Shown: positions 8,782-17,519 of the stretch, in pieces
How the letters are laid out: each line of letters starts with the position of its first letter
How positions within the stretch are numbered: position 1 is the stretch's first letter
Assembly: GCA_006844765.1 (NCBI GenBank)
Contig: SPJV01000096.1
Location: 29,828-93,827, forward strand
DNA length: 64,000 bases
Direction: 5' to 3'
DNA from: Alphaproteobacteria bacterium
GTDB taxonomy: Bacteria > Pseudomonadota > Alphaproteobacteria > UBA8366 > Aestuariispiraceae
Program-made: the position numbers and the translations under genes
Notes under the pieces: generated by a model
Told to the model about the DNA's origin: nothing
What the model saw: the letters and a program-made list of their open reading frames with translations, nothing else
Databases searched by the model: none

Positions 8782-10977
8782 ATGTTCCAAGGATTAACGA
8801 AACGACTGCCCCCTGAAGTGAAGCCGACACGCCGGCAATTCCTGGTCGCCATGGGCGGCGCCGGGGCCGGTCTGGTGATCGGGTCACGGTTAGACGCTAT
8901 CAAAGTGGCGGATGCGGCAACAGGGCCAGCGATGATCAATCCCTTTGTTATCATTGCACCGGACAACAGTGTCACGGTTCTGTCCAAGCATCTCGACAAA
9001 GGGCAGGGGGCCGCAACAGGCCTTACCACCCTTGTTGCGGAAGAGCTGGATGCGGACTGGGACCAGATGAAGGTTGAGTTCGCGCCGTCGAACCCACAGC
9101 TATACAACAACCTCCACTGGGGTCCTTATCAAGGGACTGGCGGCTCAAGCGCCATTGCGAATTCCTTCATGCAGTATCGCGAAGCCGGGGCCACCGCCAA
9201 GGCAATGTTGGTTGCGGCCGCGGCTCAGGCCTGGGGCGTTCCGGCGGCGGAGATTTCTGTTGCCAAGGGTGTGTTGTCCCATGCCTCGGGCAAGCGCGCT
9301 TCGTTCGGCGATTTGGCGGATGCGGCGTCAAAGATAGCAGTACCAGAAAAACCGTCACTGAAAGATCCGAAAGACTTCACCCTGATCGGCAAGCATGTGC
9401 CGCGGCTTGATATCCCCGACAAGACGGTGGGAGCACCGATCTATGCGTTGGATACGAAGCGGGAGAACATGTTGGTTGCGACCATCGCCCGCCCGCCTCG
9501 CTTTGGGGCTACGGTCAAAAGCTTCGATGACAAGGAAGCCCGCGCCGTAAACGGGGTCGTTGATGTGATCCAGATCCCGGCAGGGATCGCGGTCCTCGCC
9601 ACGTCGACCTGGCCGGCGATCAAGGGGCGTGACGCGCTATCTGTAGACTGGAATTTTTCGACATCGGAGAACCGGGGCTCGGATGAGTTATGGACGGAGT
9701 ATCGTGCGCTCGCCGAAACACCGGGTCAGGTATTCCGCGATGAAGGGGATGCGGACGGCAGTATTAGCCGTTCCTCCGACTATATCGAACGAGTATTCGA
9801 ATTTCCCTTCCTCGCCCATGCACCCATGGAACCCCATGACGTCACCATTGAATTCGATGGGAAGACGGCGGAGATCTGGACGGGCTCGCAGCTGCAATCA
9901 GTTGATCACTATGTCGCCTCCCAGATCCTCGGGATCGAGATGCCGAACATCCAGATCCACACGCTCTGGGCTGGCGGTTCCTTCGGTCGCCGCGCGATCT
10001 ACGATTCTCACATTGTGGGGGAGGCAGCCCAGATCGCAAAAATCTCGGGCCGCAAGGAACCGATCAAGGTGCAATGGACACGCGAAGATGACGTTCGCGG
10101 TGGCTATTACCGTCCGATGTATCTTCATAAAGTCCGCGTTGGTTTCAATGAAGGCGGAGAAATCGCGGGCTGGCATCATCGCATTGTCGGACAGTCCATC
10201 ATTACGGGAACGCCATTTGAACAGGCTTTGGTGCATGATGGTATCGACCATACCTCGGTCGAAGGTGTTCTTGATTCCCCCTATGAAATCCCGAACTTCA
10301 GGGGCGAACTTCATACGGTGAAATCCGGTATTCCCGGATTGTGGTGGCGCTCGGTCGGGCATACGCATACAGCCTATGTCATGGAAACGATGATGGATGA
10401 ACTGGCGGCGGCTGCCGGACGCGATCCTGTCGAATTTCGGTTGGCGTATATGAAGGATAAGCCGCGTCATGCGGGTGTTCTCAAACTGGCGGCAGAGAAG
10501 GCCGGTTGGGGTACGCCTGTTGCCGAAGGGCGGTTCCGGGGTGTCGCACTCCATAAGTCCTTCAACAGCTATGTTGCCCAAGTGGCTGAGATCTCGCTCG
10601 ACCCCGATAGCGACCATGGTTTCAAGGCAGAACGGATTATCTGTGCCGTCGATTGCGGTATCCCGGTCAATCCGGACAATATCGCAGCCCAGATGGAAGG
10701 CGGTATCGGCTATGGCCTCGGTCATGCGATCCGGAACGAGATCACCCTGACCGAGGGCGAGGTCGATCAGTCGAACTTCCATGACTATGAGCCGATGCGG
10801 ATTACCGATATGCCGGTTGTCGAAACCCATATCGTCCCCTCCGCTGAAGCGCCGACAGGGGTTGGGGAGCCTGGCACGCCACCCGCTGCTCCCGCTGTAG
10901 CCAATGCCCTGGCAGCCGCGACCGGCAACCGCCGCACGATCCTTCCCTTTGCGAAGGAAGGCGCCGGGGACGCTTAG
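8782..10977 (+). CDS. Tat-exported molybdopterin-binding subunit of an IorB-type molybdenum hydroxylase
   Basis: A 731-residue large subunit. The N-terminus has a twin-arginine signal (T-R-R-Q-F-L at 16-21, then a Gly/Ala-rich hydrophobic stretch), predicting periplasmic location. The Mo-cofactor region contains GGSFGRRAIYDSH, a WRSVGHTH segment where other families have their active-site loop, and GVGEPGTPP with the catalytic Glu. Family members oxidise N-heteroaromatics or aldehydes; the substrate is open. The start at 8782 is 4 bases after the small-subunit stop and is favoured by GGAGGG upstream and by the Tat signal. The same frame continues upstream only as a shadow of the small-subunit gene. 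Confidence 0.8.
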   Translation: MFQGLTKRLPPEVKPTRRQFLVAMGGAGAGLVIGSRLDAIKVADAATGPAMINPFVIIAPDNSVTVLSKHLDKGQGAATGLTTLVAEELDADWDQMKVEFAPSNPQLYNNLHWGPYQGTGGSSAIANSFMQYREAGATAKAMLVAAAAQAWGVPAAEISVAKGVLSHASGKRASFGDLADAASKIAVPEKPSLKDPKDFTLIGKHVPRLDIPDKTVGAPIYALDTKRENMLVATIARPPRFGATVKSFDDKEARAVNGVVDVIQIPAGIAVLATSTWPAIKGRDALSVDWNFSTSENRGSDELWTEYRALAETPGQVFRDEGDADGSISRSSDYIERVFEFPFLAHAPMEPHDVTIEFDGKTAEIWTGSQLQSVDHYVASQILGIEMPNIQIHTLWAGGSFGRRAIYDSHIVGEAAQIAKISGRKEPIKVQWTREDDVRGGYYRPMYLHKVRVGFNEGGEIAGWHHRIVGQSIITGTPFEQALVHDGIDHTSVEGVLDSPYEIPNFRGELHTVKSGIPGLWWRSVGHTHTAYVMETMMDELAAAAGRDPVEFRLAYMKDKPRHAGVLKLAAEKAGWGTPVAEGRFRGVALHKSFNSYVAQVAEISLDPDSDHGFKAERIICAVDCGIPVNPDNIAAQMEGGIGYGLGHAIRNEITLTEGEVDQSNFHDYEPMRITDMPVVETHIVPSAEAPTGVGEPGTPPAAPAVANALAAATGNRRTILPFAKEGAGDA

Positions 10978-11003
10978 CCACTCCTGTTGTCATGAGACGT
11001 AGA

Positions 11004-11039
11004 GCCGTCGGGACCGCTGAGAAATCAGTTCCCGGCGGC
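11004..11039 (+). terminator. Rho-independent-like terminator after the iorAB-like operon
   Basis: Positions 11004-11013 and 11030-11039 form a 10-base-pair stem with one G-T pair, capped by an inner CTGA-GAAA-TCAG stem with a GNRA-type tetraloop. TTGCTTTTGG follows. It lies 27 bases after the stop codon of the large-subunit gene. Confidence 0.65.
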
Positions 11040-11100
11040 TTGCTTTTGGCGTTTACATACTTGGGCGTCTACTTTCCTTGGCGTTTTGGGGGCTTTGTGC

Positions 11101-11128
11101 TTGCATTCACCCTTCCACACCCTTATAG
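11101..11128 (+). promoter_or_regulatory. Possible sigma-70-type promoter for rpsB
   Basis: TTGCAT (11101-11106) and TTATAG (11123-11128) are spaced by 16 bases and lie about 150 bases before the rpsB start codon, downstream of the terminator at 11004-11039. Both hexamers match consensus only in part, so this is a suggestion by position. Confidence 0.35.
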
Positions 11129-11276
11129 GCACGCGCGAACTCACACACGGAGGGTTCGGGGAAATGGCCGTCATAGGGTCATGTCTCCATCCGGTGTCTG
11201 ATGCTTAAAAAGATTGATAGCATCCGGCTCTTTTCCTCCGTGGCGGCTTAACCGGAGAAATAGGAGATTGCATCCC

Positions 11277-12230
11277 ATGTCGATGCCGAGTTTTACCATG
11301 CGCCAGTTGCTCGAAGCGGGCGTTCATTTCGGACACACCACCCGTCGTTGGAATCCCAAGATGAAGCCTTTCATCTTTGGTGAACGCAATGGCGTGCATA
11401 TTCTTGACCTTGAACAGACGGTTCCGATGCTGAACCGCGCCCTGGATGCGGTGCGCGAAGTTGCTGCTGGCGGTGGCCGCGTGCTCTTTGTCGGCACTAA
11501 GCGTCAGGCACAGGAAATCGTTCGCGATACCGCGCAGAAATCCGGTCAGTATTACGTTAACCACCGCTGGCTCGGTGGCATGTTGACGAACTGGAAAACC
11601 ATCACCAATTCCATTAAGCGCCTGAAAGCGCTCGACGCACAGCTCGGCAACGAAGCTGAAGTTCAAGGCCTCACCAAGCGTGAACGCCTCGGCCTGGAAC
11701 GCGAGCTGGAGAAGCTTGAGCGTGCACTGGGCGGCATCAAGGAAATGGGCAACCTGCCGGACATCATCGTCGTCATCGATACGACGAAAGAATCAATCGC
11801 GGTTCAGGAAGCCAACAATCTGGGTATCCCGGTTGCTGCGGTTCTCGATTCAAACTCTGACCCGAACGGCATCACCTTCCCGATCCCGGGCAATGATGAT
11901 GCGATGCGGGCGATCTCGCTCTATTGCGATCTGCTGGCTGGCGCCATCCTGGATGGTCTGCAAAGCTCGCTGACCAAAGCGGGTGTTGATGTCGGTGCCG
12001 CCGTTGAGCCGGTGATGGAAGCGATCCCGGAAGCGGTCAATGATCAGGCGCCGGAAGCAGCACCTGCGGCTGAAGAAGCCCCGGCTGCTGAAGCAGCGCC
12101 TGCGGCTGAAGCTGCGCCTGTGGCTGAAGAAGCCCCGGCTGCTGAAGCGGCACCTGCGGCTGAAGAAGCTCCGGCGGAAGCGCCTGCAGCTGAAGAAGCA
12201 CCGGCTGAGGAAGAAAAGAAAGACGCTTAA
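11277..12230 (+). CDS. rpsB: 30S ribosomal protein S2
   Basis: S2 binds 16S rRNA at the head-body junction of the small subunit and is needed for S1 binding. The ATG at 11277 gives the family start MSMPSFTMRQLLEAGVHFGH and follows AGGAG; a frame open from 11214 is not used. The conserved body ends near residue 255. It is followed by a tail of about 60 residues made of Ala, Pro and Glu (repeated EAAPAAEEAP-like units) ending in EEEKKDA, for a total of 317 residues; such acidic tails are common in alphaproteobacterial S2. First gene of the long translation and envelope string, followed by tsf after 91 bases. Confidence 0.97.
   Translation: MSMPSFTMRQLLEAGVHFGHTTRRWNPKMKPFIFGERNGVHILDLEQTVPMLNRALDAVREVAAGGGRVLFVGTKRQAQEIVRDTAQKSGQYYVNHRWLGGMLTNWKTITNSIKRLKALDAQLGNEAEVQGLTKRERLGLERELEKLERALGGIKEMGNLPDIIVVIDTTKESIAVQEANNLGIPVAAVLDSNSDPNGITFPIPGNDDAMRAISLYCDLLAGAILDGLQSSLTKAGVDVGAAVEPVMEAIPEAVNDQAPEAAPAAEEAPAAEAAPAAEAAPVAEEAPAAEAAPAAEEAPAEAPAAEEAPAEEEKKDA
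12055..12215 (+). repeat. Degenerate tandem repeats encoding the Ala/Pro/Glu tail of S2
   Basis: Short units resembling GCACCTGCGGCTGAAGAAGC recur about eight times with variations. They keep the reading frame and encode EAAPAAEEAP-like repeats. Slippage within this tract would lengthen or shorten the S2 tail without a frameshift when whole codons are gained or lost. Confidence 0.7.
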
Positions 12231-12264
12231 AAGAAGCGGTTGGGTACGATACTGGACGAATCGC

Positions 12265-12291
12265 GATGCCGCTCCTGAATGGGGCGGCATT
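12265..12291 (+). terminator. Hairpin between rpsB and tsf (possible partial terminator)
   Basis: Positions 12265-12275 pair with 12281-12291 around a 5-base loop, with two G-T pairs, and a TTTT run follows at 12298-12302. This looks like an intrinsic terminator inside an operon and could set the S2:EF-Ts ratio, as rpsB-tsf spacers do in other bacteria. Confidence 0.5.
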
Positions 12292-12321
12292 CGCTGACTT
12301 TTGAGAAGGAATGTGGACGAG

Positions 12322-13245
12322 ATGGCGATTACGGCAAGCGCGGTGAAGGAACTTCGGGAGAAGACCGGCGCCGGCATGATGGATTGCAAGAAAGCGCTCA
12401 ACGAAACCGATGGCGACATGGATGCTGCGGTTGATTGGCTGCGTAAGAAAGGCCTTGCTGCGGCTGCTAAAAAGGCAGGCCGCGTTGCGGCTGACGGTCT
12501 TGTGGCGGCTGTTGCCGATGGGACGAAGGGCGCGCTGGTTGAGATCAACGCGGAAACCGATTTCGTCGCGCGGAACGATCAGTTCCAAGGCTTCGTGTCG
12601 GAAGTTGCAAAGATCGCTATTTCTGTTGATGGCGACGATGCAGCGATCCTCGCAGCGGATTATCCGGAAACAGGCCGGAATGTTGCTGACGAGCTAACCA
12701 ACAAGATCGCAACCATCGGCGAGAACATGAGCTTCCGCCGCGCAGAGGCCCTGTCGGTGTCTGAAGGTGTCGTTGCTGCTTACGTTCACAGTGCAGTGGT
12801 ACCGGGCCTTGGTAAGATCGGCGTTCTGGTTGGTCTCGAGTCCACCGGTGATGCGGCAGCGCTCCAGGCGCTCGGCAAGCAACTCGCGATGCATGTCGCG
12901 GCTGCTCAACCGCTCTTCACGACCAAAGATGATGTCGACCAGACCGCTTTGGATCGGGAACGCGATGTGTTGTCCGAACAGGCACGCGCTTCCGGCAAGC
13001 CGGAAGAGATCATTGCCAAGATGGTCGAAGGCCGTCTGCGCAAATACTACGAAGAAGTTGTTCTGAACGAGCAGATTTTCGTGATCGATGGTGAGACCAA
13101 GATCTCCAAGGTCATCGAAAACGCCGCGAAAGATGCCGGCGCACCGATCAAACTCACCGGTTTCGCCCGCTATGTGCTTGGCGAAGGCATCGAGAAGAAA
13201 GAAGACGACTTCGCTGCAGAAGTTGCAGCGGCAGTTCAGGGCTGA
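12322..13245 (+). CDS. tsf: Translation elongation factor Ts
   Basis: A 307-residue nucleotide exchange factor that releases GDP from EF-Tu. The N-terminal UBA-like domain shows the family's LREKTGAGMMDCKKAL motif, followed by the core motif TDFVARNDQF that contacts EF-Tu (Asp-Phe pair), and a C-terminal helical module. The ATG at 12322 gives MAITASAVKELREKT, the normal family start; a TTG at 12301 would add seven unsupported residues. It follows rpsB in the classical pair and precedes pyrH by 53 bases. Confidence 0.97.
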   Translation: MAITASAVKELREKTGAGMMDCKKALNETDGDMDAAVDWLRKKGLAAAAKKAGRVAADGLVAAVADGTKGALVEINAETDFVARNDQFQGFVSEVAKIAISVDGDDAAILAADYPETGRNVADELTNKIATIGENMSFRRAEALSVSEGVVAAYVHSAVVPGLGKIGVLVGLESTGDAAALQALGKQLAMHVAAAQPLFTTKDDVDQTALDRERDVLSEQARASGKPEEIIAKMVEGRLRKYYEEVVLNEQIFVIDGETKISKVIENAAKDAGAPIKLTGFARYVLGEGIEKKEDDFAAEVAAAVQG

Positions 13246-13298
13246 TCGCCCACGAATCGGATAGGTAAGGCGGGACCGCAGCAATAAGGCGATAAACG

Positions 13299-14030
13299 AT
13301 GAGCGACATGCCCTTGAAGTACAAACGCGTGCTTCTGAAGATCTCCGGTGAAGCCCTGATGGGAAGCGGGGACTTCGGGCTTGATCCTCAAATCGTTGAT
13401 CGTCTGGCTGCGGAGATCGCCTCCGTCCGGGAACTTGGCGCGGAAGTTTGCCTCGTCATCGGCGGCGGTAACATCTTCCGCGGCGTTTCCGTTGCCGCTC
13501 AAGGGATGGAGCGGACGACCGCAGACTATATGGGCATGCTGGCGACCGTGATGAACGCGCTGGCCATGCAGTCTGCGCTGGAGAAATCCGGGATCCCAAC
13601 GCGGGTTCAATCCGCAATCCCCATGCAGACGGTGTGTGAGCCCTATATCCGGCGCCGCGCCGTTCGGCATATGGAAAAAGGCCGGATCGTTATTTTTGCG
13701 GCGGGAACCGGGAACCCCTTCTTCACGACAGATACGGCAGCGGCTCTGCGGGCGTCCGAAATGGATTGCGACGCAATGCTGAAGGGCACCAAGGTGGATG
13801 GTGTCTATACCGCCGATCCGGTCAAGGACCCAAGTGCAGAGCGCTATGAGCGGCTCAGCTATCAGGATGTCCTGACCCGCGATCTCAAAGTCATGGATGC
13901 GTCTGCGATTACGCTTAGCCGCGATAAAGGCATCCCGATCCTAGTCTTCTCGATTTTTGCCGAAGGGGCCTTTGCTGATGTGCTGCGCGGCGAAGGCCGC
14001 TATACCGTCGTAGATGGTGGCGAAAGCTAA
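13299..14030 (+). CDS. pyrH: UMP kinase
   Basis: A 243-residue bacterial UMP kinase of the amino acid kinase fold, making UDP from UMP and ATP as a hexamer normally activated by GTP. Visible motifs are the phosphate-binding KRVLLKISGEALMG start, the GGGNIFRG loop, TDTAAALRASEM, and KVDGVYTADP. The product feeds nucleotide synthesis and UDP-sugars for peptidoglycan and lipid A, consistent with its neighbours. Start ATG at 13299; the next gene, frr, follows after 97 bases. Confidence 0.97.
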   Translation: MSDMPLKYKRVLLKISGEALMGSGDFGLDPQIVDRLAAEIASVRELGAEVCLVIGGGNIFRGVSVAAQGMERTTADYMGMLATVMNALAMQSALEKSGIPTRVQSAIPMQTVCEPYIRRRAVRHMEKGRIVIFAAGTGNPFFTTDTAAALRASEMDCDAMLKGTKVDGVYTADPVKDPSAERYERLSYQDVLTRDLKVMDASAITLSRDKGIPILVFSIFAEGAFADVLRGEGRYTVVDGGES

Positions 14031-14127
14031 GCGTTGACGCTATAAGTCCGGCTGTATCAGAATCCCGGCATGTGCAGGCAGCCGGTCGTACCAGAGCTGC
14101 AATTGAGGTGGCTCACAGGAGAGAGAA

Positions 14128-14682
14128 ATGTCCATAAGTATGAAGGATATTAAACGTCGGATGGACGGCGCGGTTGAAGTGCTTCAATCCGAGTTTGCGG
14201 GGCTCAGAACCGGGCGGGCATCGCCGAACCTGCTGGATCCGATCACGGCAGACGTCTATGGCGCCAGCATGCCGATTAATCAGGTGGCGAGCGTGAGCGT
14301 TCCGGAGCCGCGAATGATTTCAGTGACGGTCTGGGATCAGGCAAATGTGAAATCGGTCGAAAAGGCGATCCGGGAAAGCGATCTCGGTCTCAATCCGATG
14401 ATCGAAGGCAATATGCTGCGCATCCCGATCCCGGAACTGAATGAAGAGCGTCGCCGTGATTTGGGCAAGATTGCGGGCAAATATGCCGAACAGGCCAAAA
14501 TTGCTGTCCGAAATGTGCGCCGTGATGGCATGGACGGCCTTAAAAGGGCCGAAAAGGATGGCGACATTTCCCAAGACGAGATGCATCGTCAGCAAGATGA
14601 CATTCAGAAAATGACGGACGAAACTGTCAAAGTCATTGATGAGGCGCTGGCGACCAAGGAAGAGGAAATCATGCAGGTCTAA
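14128..14682 (+). CDS. frr: Ribosome recycling factor
   Basis: A 184-residue protein of normal length that, with EF-G, splits post-termination ribosomes. The two-domain tRNA-like fold is recognisable from GLRTGRASPNLLDPI, which contains the helix-bundle Arg/Gly contact region, from the hinge near VSVPEPRMISVTVWD, and from the C-terminal helix rich in Glu and Lys. Start ATG at 14128 follows AGGAGAGAG. It lies between pyrH and uppS, its standard place in alphaproteobacteria. Confidence 0.97.
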   Translation: MSISMKDIKRRMDGAVEVLQSEFAGLRTGRASPNLLDPITADVYGASMPINQVASVSVPEPRMISVTVWDQANVKSVEKAIRESDLGLNPMIEGNMLRIPIPELNEERRRDLGKIAGKYAEQAKIAVRNVRRDGMDGLKRAEKDGDISQDEMHRQQDDIQKMTDETVKVIDEALATKEEEIMQV

Positions 14683-14709
14683 GGCCTTTGGCTGACTGCA
14701 ACAAAACTC

Positions 14710-15456
14710 ATGGCGATACCGACCCCCCCATCCGAAAGTAAGGACACTGCGGTCCCGCGCCATGTCGCGGTGATCATGGATGGGAATGGGCGATGGGCGA
14801 AAGCGCGCGGTTTGCCGCGTGTTGCCGGGCATCGCAAAGGGGTCGAGGCAGTCCGTACGGCCGTTGAAACGGCGGCTGAGCTCGGAATTCAATATCTCAC
14901 ACTCTTCAGTTTCTCGTCGGAGAATTGGCGTCGCTCAGTTCAGGAAGTCGGCGACCTGATGGGATTGCTCCGCCGCTACCTCAAATCCGAAATTGCCGAC
15001 CTTCATGCGAAGAATGTCCGTTTTCGCGTGATTGGGGAACGCGATCGGCTTGATCCCGACATTGGGCGGCTGATCGAAGATGCGGAAGCGACCACAGAAC
15101 GGAATACCGGACTGACGCTTGTTCTTGCGCTCAGCTATGGCGGACGGTCGGAAATTGCCAGGGCGGCCCATAAGATGGCGCGCGCCGTAGAGCTGGGATT
15201 GCTGCGTGCGGATGCAGTCGATGAGGATCATTTTTCCGCCTATCTGGATACGGCCGGTATCCCCGATCCGGATTTGTTGATCCGAACAAGTGGGGAAATG
15301 CGCATCAGTAATTTCCTGCTTTGGCAATGTGCCTATACGGAGTTTGTCTTTGTCGACAAGCTCTGGCCAGAATTCGGGCGCGACGATCTCGAAAACGCAG
15401 TCTCCGATTTTTCCCGCCGTGATCGGCGTTTTGGGGCCACAGCGGATAGTGTCTAA
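14710..15456 (+). CDS. uppS: Isoprenyl transferase (undecaprenyl diphosphate synthase)
   Basis: A cis-prenyltransferase of 248 residues that adds isopentenyl units to farnesyl diphosphate, giving the C55 carrier for peptidoglycan and O-antigen. HVAVIMDGNGRWAKARG contains the catalytic Asp24 that binds Mg-diphosphate; GHRKGVEAVR and the TLFSFSSENWRR segment bind substrates, and LLIRTSGEMRISNFLLWQ is the C-terminal signature. The ATG at 14710 is 27 bases after frr. Its last eight bases overlap the proposed GTG start of cdsA. Confidence 0.96.
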   Translation: MAIPTPPSESKDTAVPRHVAVIMDGNGRWAKARGLPRVAGHRKGVEAVRTAVETAAELGIQYLTLFSFSSENWRRSVQEVGDLMGLLRRYLKSEIADLHAKNVRFRVIGERDRLDPDIGRLIEDAEATTERNTGLTLVLALSYGGRSEIARAAHKMARAVELGLLRADAVDEDHFSAYLDTAGIPDPDLLIRTSGEMRISNFLLWQCAYTEFVFVDKLWPEFGRDDLENAVSDFSRRDRRFGATADSV

Positions 15457-16279
15457 AGGATCGGAACTCCAATTGCGGATCATCTCCGCTGCAGTCTTGT
15501 TGCCGGTCGGGATTGGCATTGTCTGGTGGGGAGGGCACGTCTTTGCGATCGCGATGAGTGCGGTTGCCGCCGGTCTTAGCCATGAATGGCTGAAGCTATC
15601 GATGCCGGAGCGTGATCAGCGGCTTGCGCTGATTGCCAGCCTTCTTGCCGGCTTGTCTGTCGGTGGTTTGGCATTGCAAGGCGTCTTGCCGGAAAGTTAT
15701 CGACATATCCCGACTATGTTACCGGTTATTGCGATATTGGTCGCTTGGTTGTCCGCGCGCGGGAATAGGGGCGGGTACCCCATCGCCGTTATTGGCCTGT
15801 GCTATATCATGCTGTCGGTGCTTGGCCTTACTTTGATCCGCGCGAGCGAGGGTGGGCTCTTGGCAGTGTTGTCGGTCTTCGCCGTCGTCATTGCGACTGA
15901 TATAGGCGCGTTCTTCGTTGGTCGGGCAATCGGGGGGCCAAAACTGGCGCCGCGGATCAGTCCCGGCAAAACCTGGAGTGGCGCCATTGGTGGCGTTGTC
16001 GCTGCAGAAGTTGTGCTTATCTGCGTGCGCTATGGTTTTGCAGATGCGATGCCCGATGCACTTACCCTTGGCGTTGGCGCCCTGTTGTCGGCTGCGTCCC
16101 AGATAGGCGACTTGGCGGAGAGTGCGCTGAAACGCAGAGCGGGCGCGAAGGATTCAGGATCGCTTATTCCAGGGCATGGCGGGTTGCTGGATCGGTTCGA
16201 TGGCTTCTTGGCGGCGGCCTTGGTCCTGTTTCTTCTGAAGTTAAGCGGGATGCCGGCATTGGGGCAGGCGGCGGGATGA
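15449..16279 (+). CDS. cdsA: Phosphatidate cytidylyltransferase
   Basis: CdsA makes CDP-diacylglycerol from phosphatidate and CTP in the inner membrane. The C-terminal signature SALKRRAGAKDSGSLIPGHG, followed by LLDRFD, carries the Lys, Asp and HGG residues of the family; several hydrophobic segments precede it. I start at GTG 15449, which gives VSKGSELQLRIISAAVLLP and a normal 276 residues. It overlaps uppS by 8 bases and has only a weak ribosome binding site, so translation may be coupled; TTG at 15473 is an alternative. The open frame from 15290 runs inside uppS and is not used. It overlaps dxr by ATGA. Confidence 0.93.
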   Translation: MSKGSELQLRIISAAVLLPVGIGIVWWGGHVFAIAMSAVAAGLSHEWLKLSMPERDQRLALIASLLAGLSVGGLALQGVLPESYRHIPTMLPVIAILVAWLSARGNRGGYPIAVIGLCYIMLSVLGLTLIRASEGGLLAVLSVFAVVIATDIGAFFVGRAIGGPKLAPRISPGKTWSGAIGGVVAAEVVLICVRYGFADAMPDALTLGVGALLSAASQIGDLAESALKRRAGAKDSGSLIPGHGGLLDRFDGFLAAALVLFLLKLSGMPALGQAAG

Positions 16280-17454
16280 GCGATACCCCGCGCGGTGTGA
16301 CAATCCTTGGTGCGACCGGGTCAATCGGTGCGAGCACCCTTGACCTGATTGGCCGCCATACGGACCGGTTCAAGCTGCGGGCGGTGACGGCGCATCGGAA
16401 TGCGGAACAACTGGCCGAGATTGCCCGTCGCTTTCAAGTCGAACTCGCGGTGATATCGGATGAAAACCAATTGCCGATCCTGCGGGAAGCGTTAGCCGGC
16501 AGCGGTATTTCTATCGCGGCGGGGTGTGACGGTCTCAATGAAGCGGCAGCTCTGGATAGTGACATTGTCGTCGCCGGCATTGTGGGGGTCGCAGGACTTT
16601 CCTCTGTATTGACGGCTGTGCGTCGCGGGGCGGCGGTCGCTTTTGCCAACAAGGAATGCCTGGTCTCTGCCGGGGATTTGATGATGCGGGAGGTCGCCGC
16701 GCATGGCGCGACACTCTTGCCGACGGATTCAGAGCATAACGCGATCTTCCAGGTCTTCGAGGAGCGGAACCGCAGCGCAATTGCCAGGTTGATCCTGACG
16801 GCGTCTGGCGGACCGTTTCGCGATTGGTCGATGGAGAAGATGGCTCAAGCGACACCTGCACAAGCCGTCGCCCATCCGAACTGGGACATGGGCGCGAAGA
16901 TCTCGGTCGATTCTGCAACCATGATGAATAAAGGTCTGGAGGTTATAGAGGCACGATACCTCTTTGATATGCCCCAGGATCGGATTGATGTGTTGATCCA
17001 CCCGCAATCGGTGGTTCATTCGATGGTTGAGTACCGGGATGGTTCGACATTGGCGCAATTCGGTCCGCCGGATATGCGGGTACCGATTGCAAGCGCGTTA
17101 GCCTGGCCGGAACGGATTGAAGGTCCTGCAGAAAAGCTGGATCTTGTGGCCATTGGAGAACTCAGCTTTTCTGAACCTGATGTAACGCGGTTTCCATCGC
17201 TTCGACTGGCGAGAGAGGCCTTGAATGCTGGTGCCTGGGCGCCACCTATACTAAATGCTGCGAATGAAGTTGCGGTGGCGGCCTTTCTTGATGGCAAGAT
17301 CGGTTTCCTGGATATTGCGGCGATGGTGGAGGGCGTATTGTCAAAGACGGATGCCCCGGTGCCGCAATCGCTGGACGATGTTTTCGCACTTGATGCTCTG
17401 GGGCGGCGGCAGGCAGAGGCGTTTCTGTCACCATCCACGCGGGCTATTGGTTAG
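16276..17454 (+). CDS. dxr: 1-deoxy-D-xylulose 5-phosphate reductoisomerase
   Basis: A 392-residue second enzyme of the MEP isoprenoid pathway, converting DXP to MEP with NADPH. An N-terminal Rossmann motif GATGSIGASTLDLI binds NADPH; ANKECLVSAG, LPTDSEHNAIFQ (metal-binding Asp and Glu) and the NMGAKISVDSATMMNKGLE-like region form the catalytic site; a C-terminal helical domain follows. Start ATG overlaps the cdsA stop by four bases. The grouping with uppS puts isoprenoid supply and carrier synthesis in one operon. Confidence 0.96.
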   Translation: MSDTPRGVTILGATGSIGASTLDLIGRHTDRFKLRAVTAHRNAEQLAEIARRFQVELAVISDENQLPILREALAGSGISIAAGCDGLNEAAALDSDIVVAGIVGVAGLSSVLTAVRRGAAVAFANKECLVSAGDLMMREVAAHGATLLPTDSEHNAIFQVFEERNRSAIARLILTASGGPFRDWSMEKMAQATPAQAVAHPNWDMGAKISVDSATMMNKGLEVIEARYLFDMPQDRIDVLIHPQSVVHSMVEYRDGSTLAQFGPPDMRVPIASALAWPERIEGPAEKLDLVAIGELSFSEPDVTRFPSLRLAREALNAGAWAPPILNAANEVAVAAFLDGKIGFLDIAAMVEGVLSKTDAPVPQSLDDVFALDALGRRQAEAFLSPSTRAIG

Positions 17455-17474
17455 CCCGGTTGGCGTAGCTTATA

Positions 17475-17499
17475 ACCCGGTCTGACTTTAGAACCGGGT
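17475..17499 (+). other. Small hairpin between dxr and rseP
   Basis: ACCCGGT (17475-17481) pairs with ACCGGGT (17493-17499) around an 11-base loop and is followed by CTTTAG. The T-run is short, so this may be a weak attenuator or an mRNA-stabilising structure inside the operon. Confidence 0.4.
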
Positions 17500-17519
17500 C
17501 TTTAGAGAAAGGAACCCCG

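Larger units (their letters stand above)
10978..11276. other. Intergenic region between the iorB-like gene and rpsB
   Basis: About 300 bases without a credible gene. It contains a terminator hairpin just after the iorB-like gene, a possible promoter for rpsB near 11101-11128, and a leader of about 140 bases before the rpsB start. Within that leader the arms CCGG..GATGC and GCATCCGG around 11193-11228 could form a small bulged stem, which may be a regulatory structure for r-protein S2 synthesis. A 69-codon frame at 10992-11201 lies across these signals and shows no protein-like features. Confidence 0.6.

Noticed and set aside
9898..10830. 310-codon minus-strand frame opposite the iorB-like gene
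   Set aside because: Long only because high GC reduces stop codons on the antisense strand; the plus-strand gene has clear family motifs.
10992..11201. 69-codon frame before rpsB
   Set aside because: It runs through the terminator hairpin and likely promoter, has no ribosome binding site and no protein-like features.
12055..12215. Repeats in the S2 tail considered as a CRISPR array
   Set aside because: The units are coding, in frame, degenerate and have no unique spacers.
15290..15448. N-terminal extension of CdsA
   Set aside because: It overlaps uppS in another frame and lacks membrane-protein character; the start at 15449 gives normal length.
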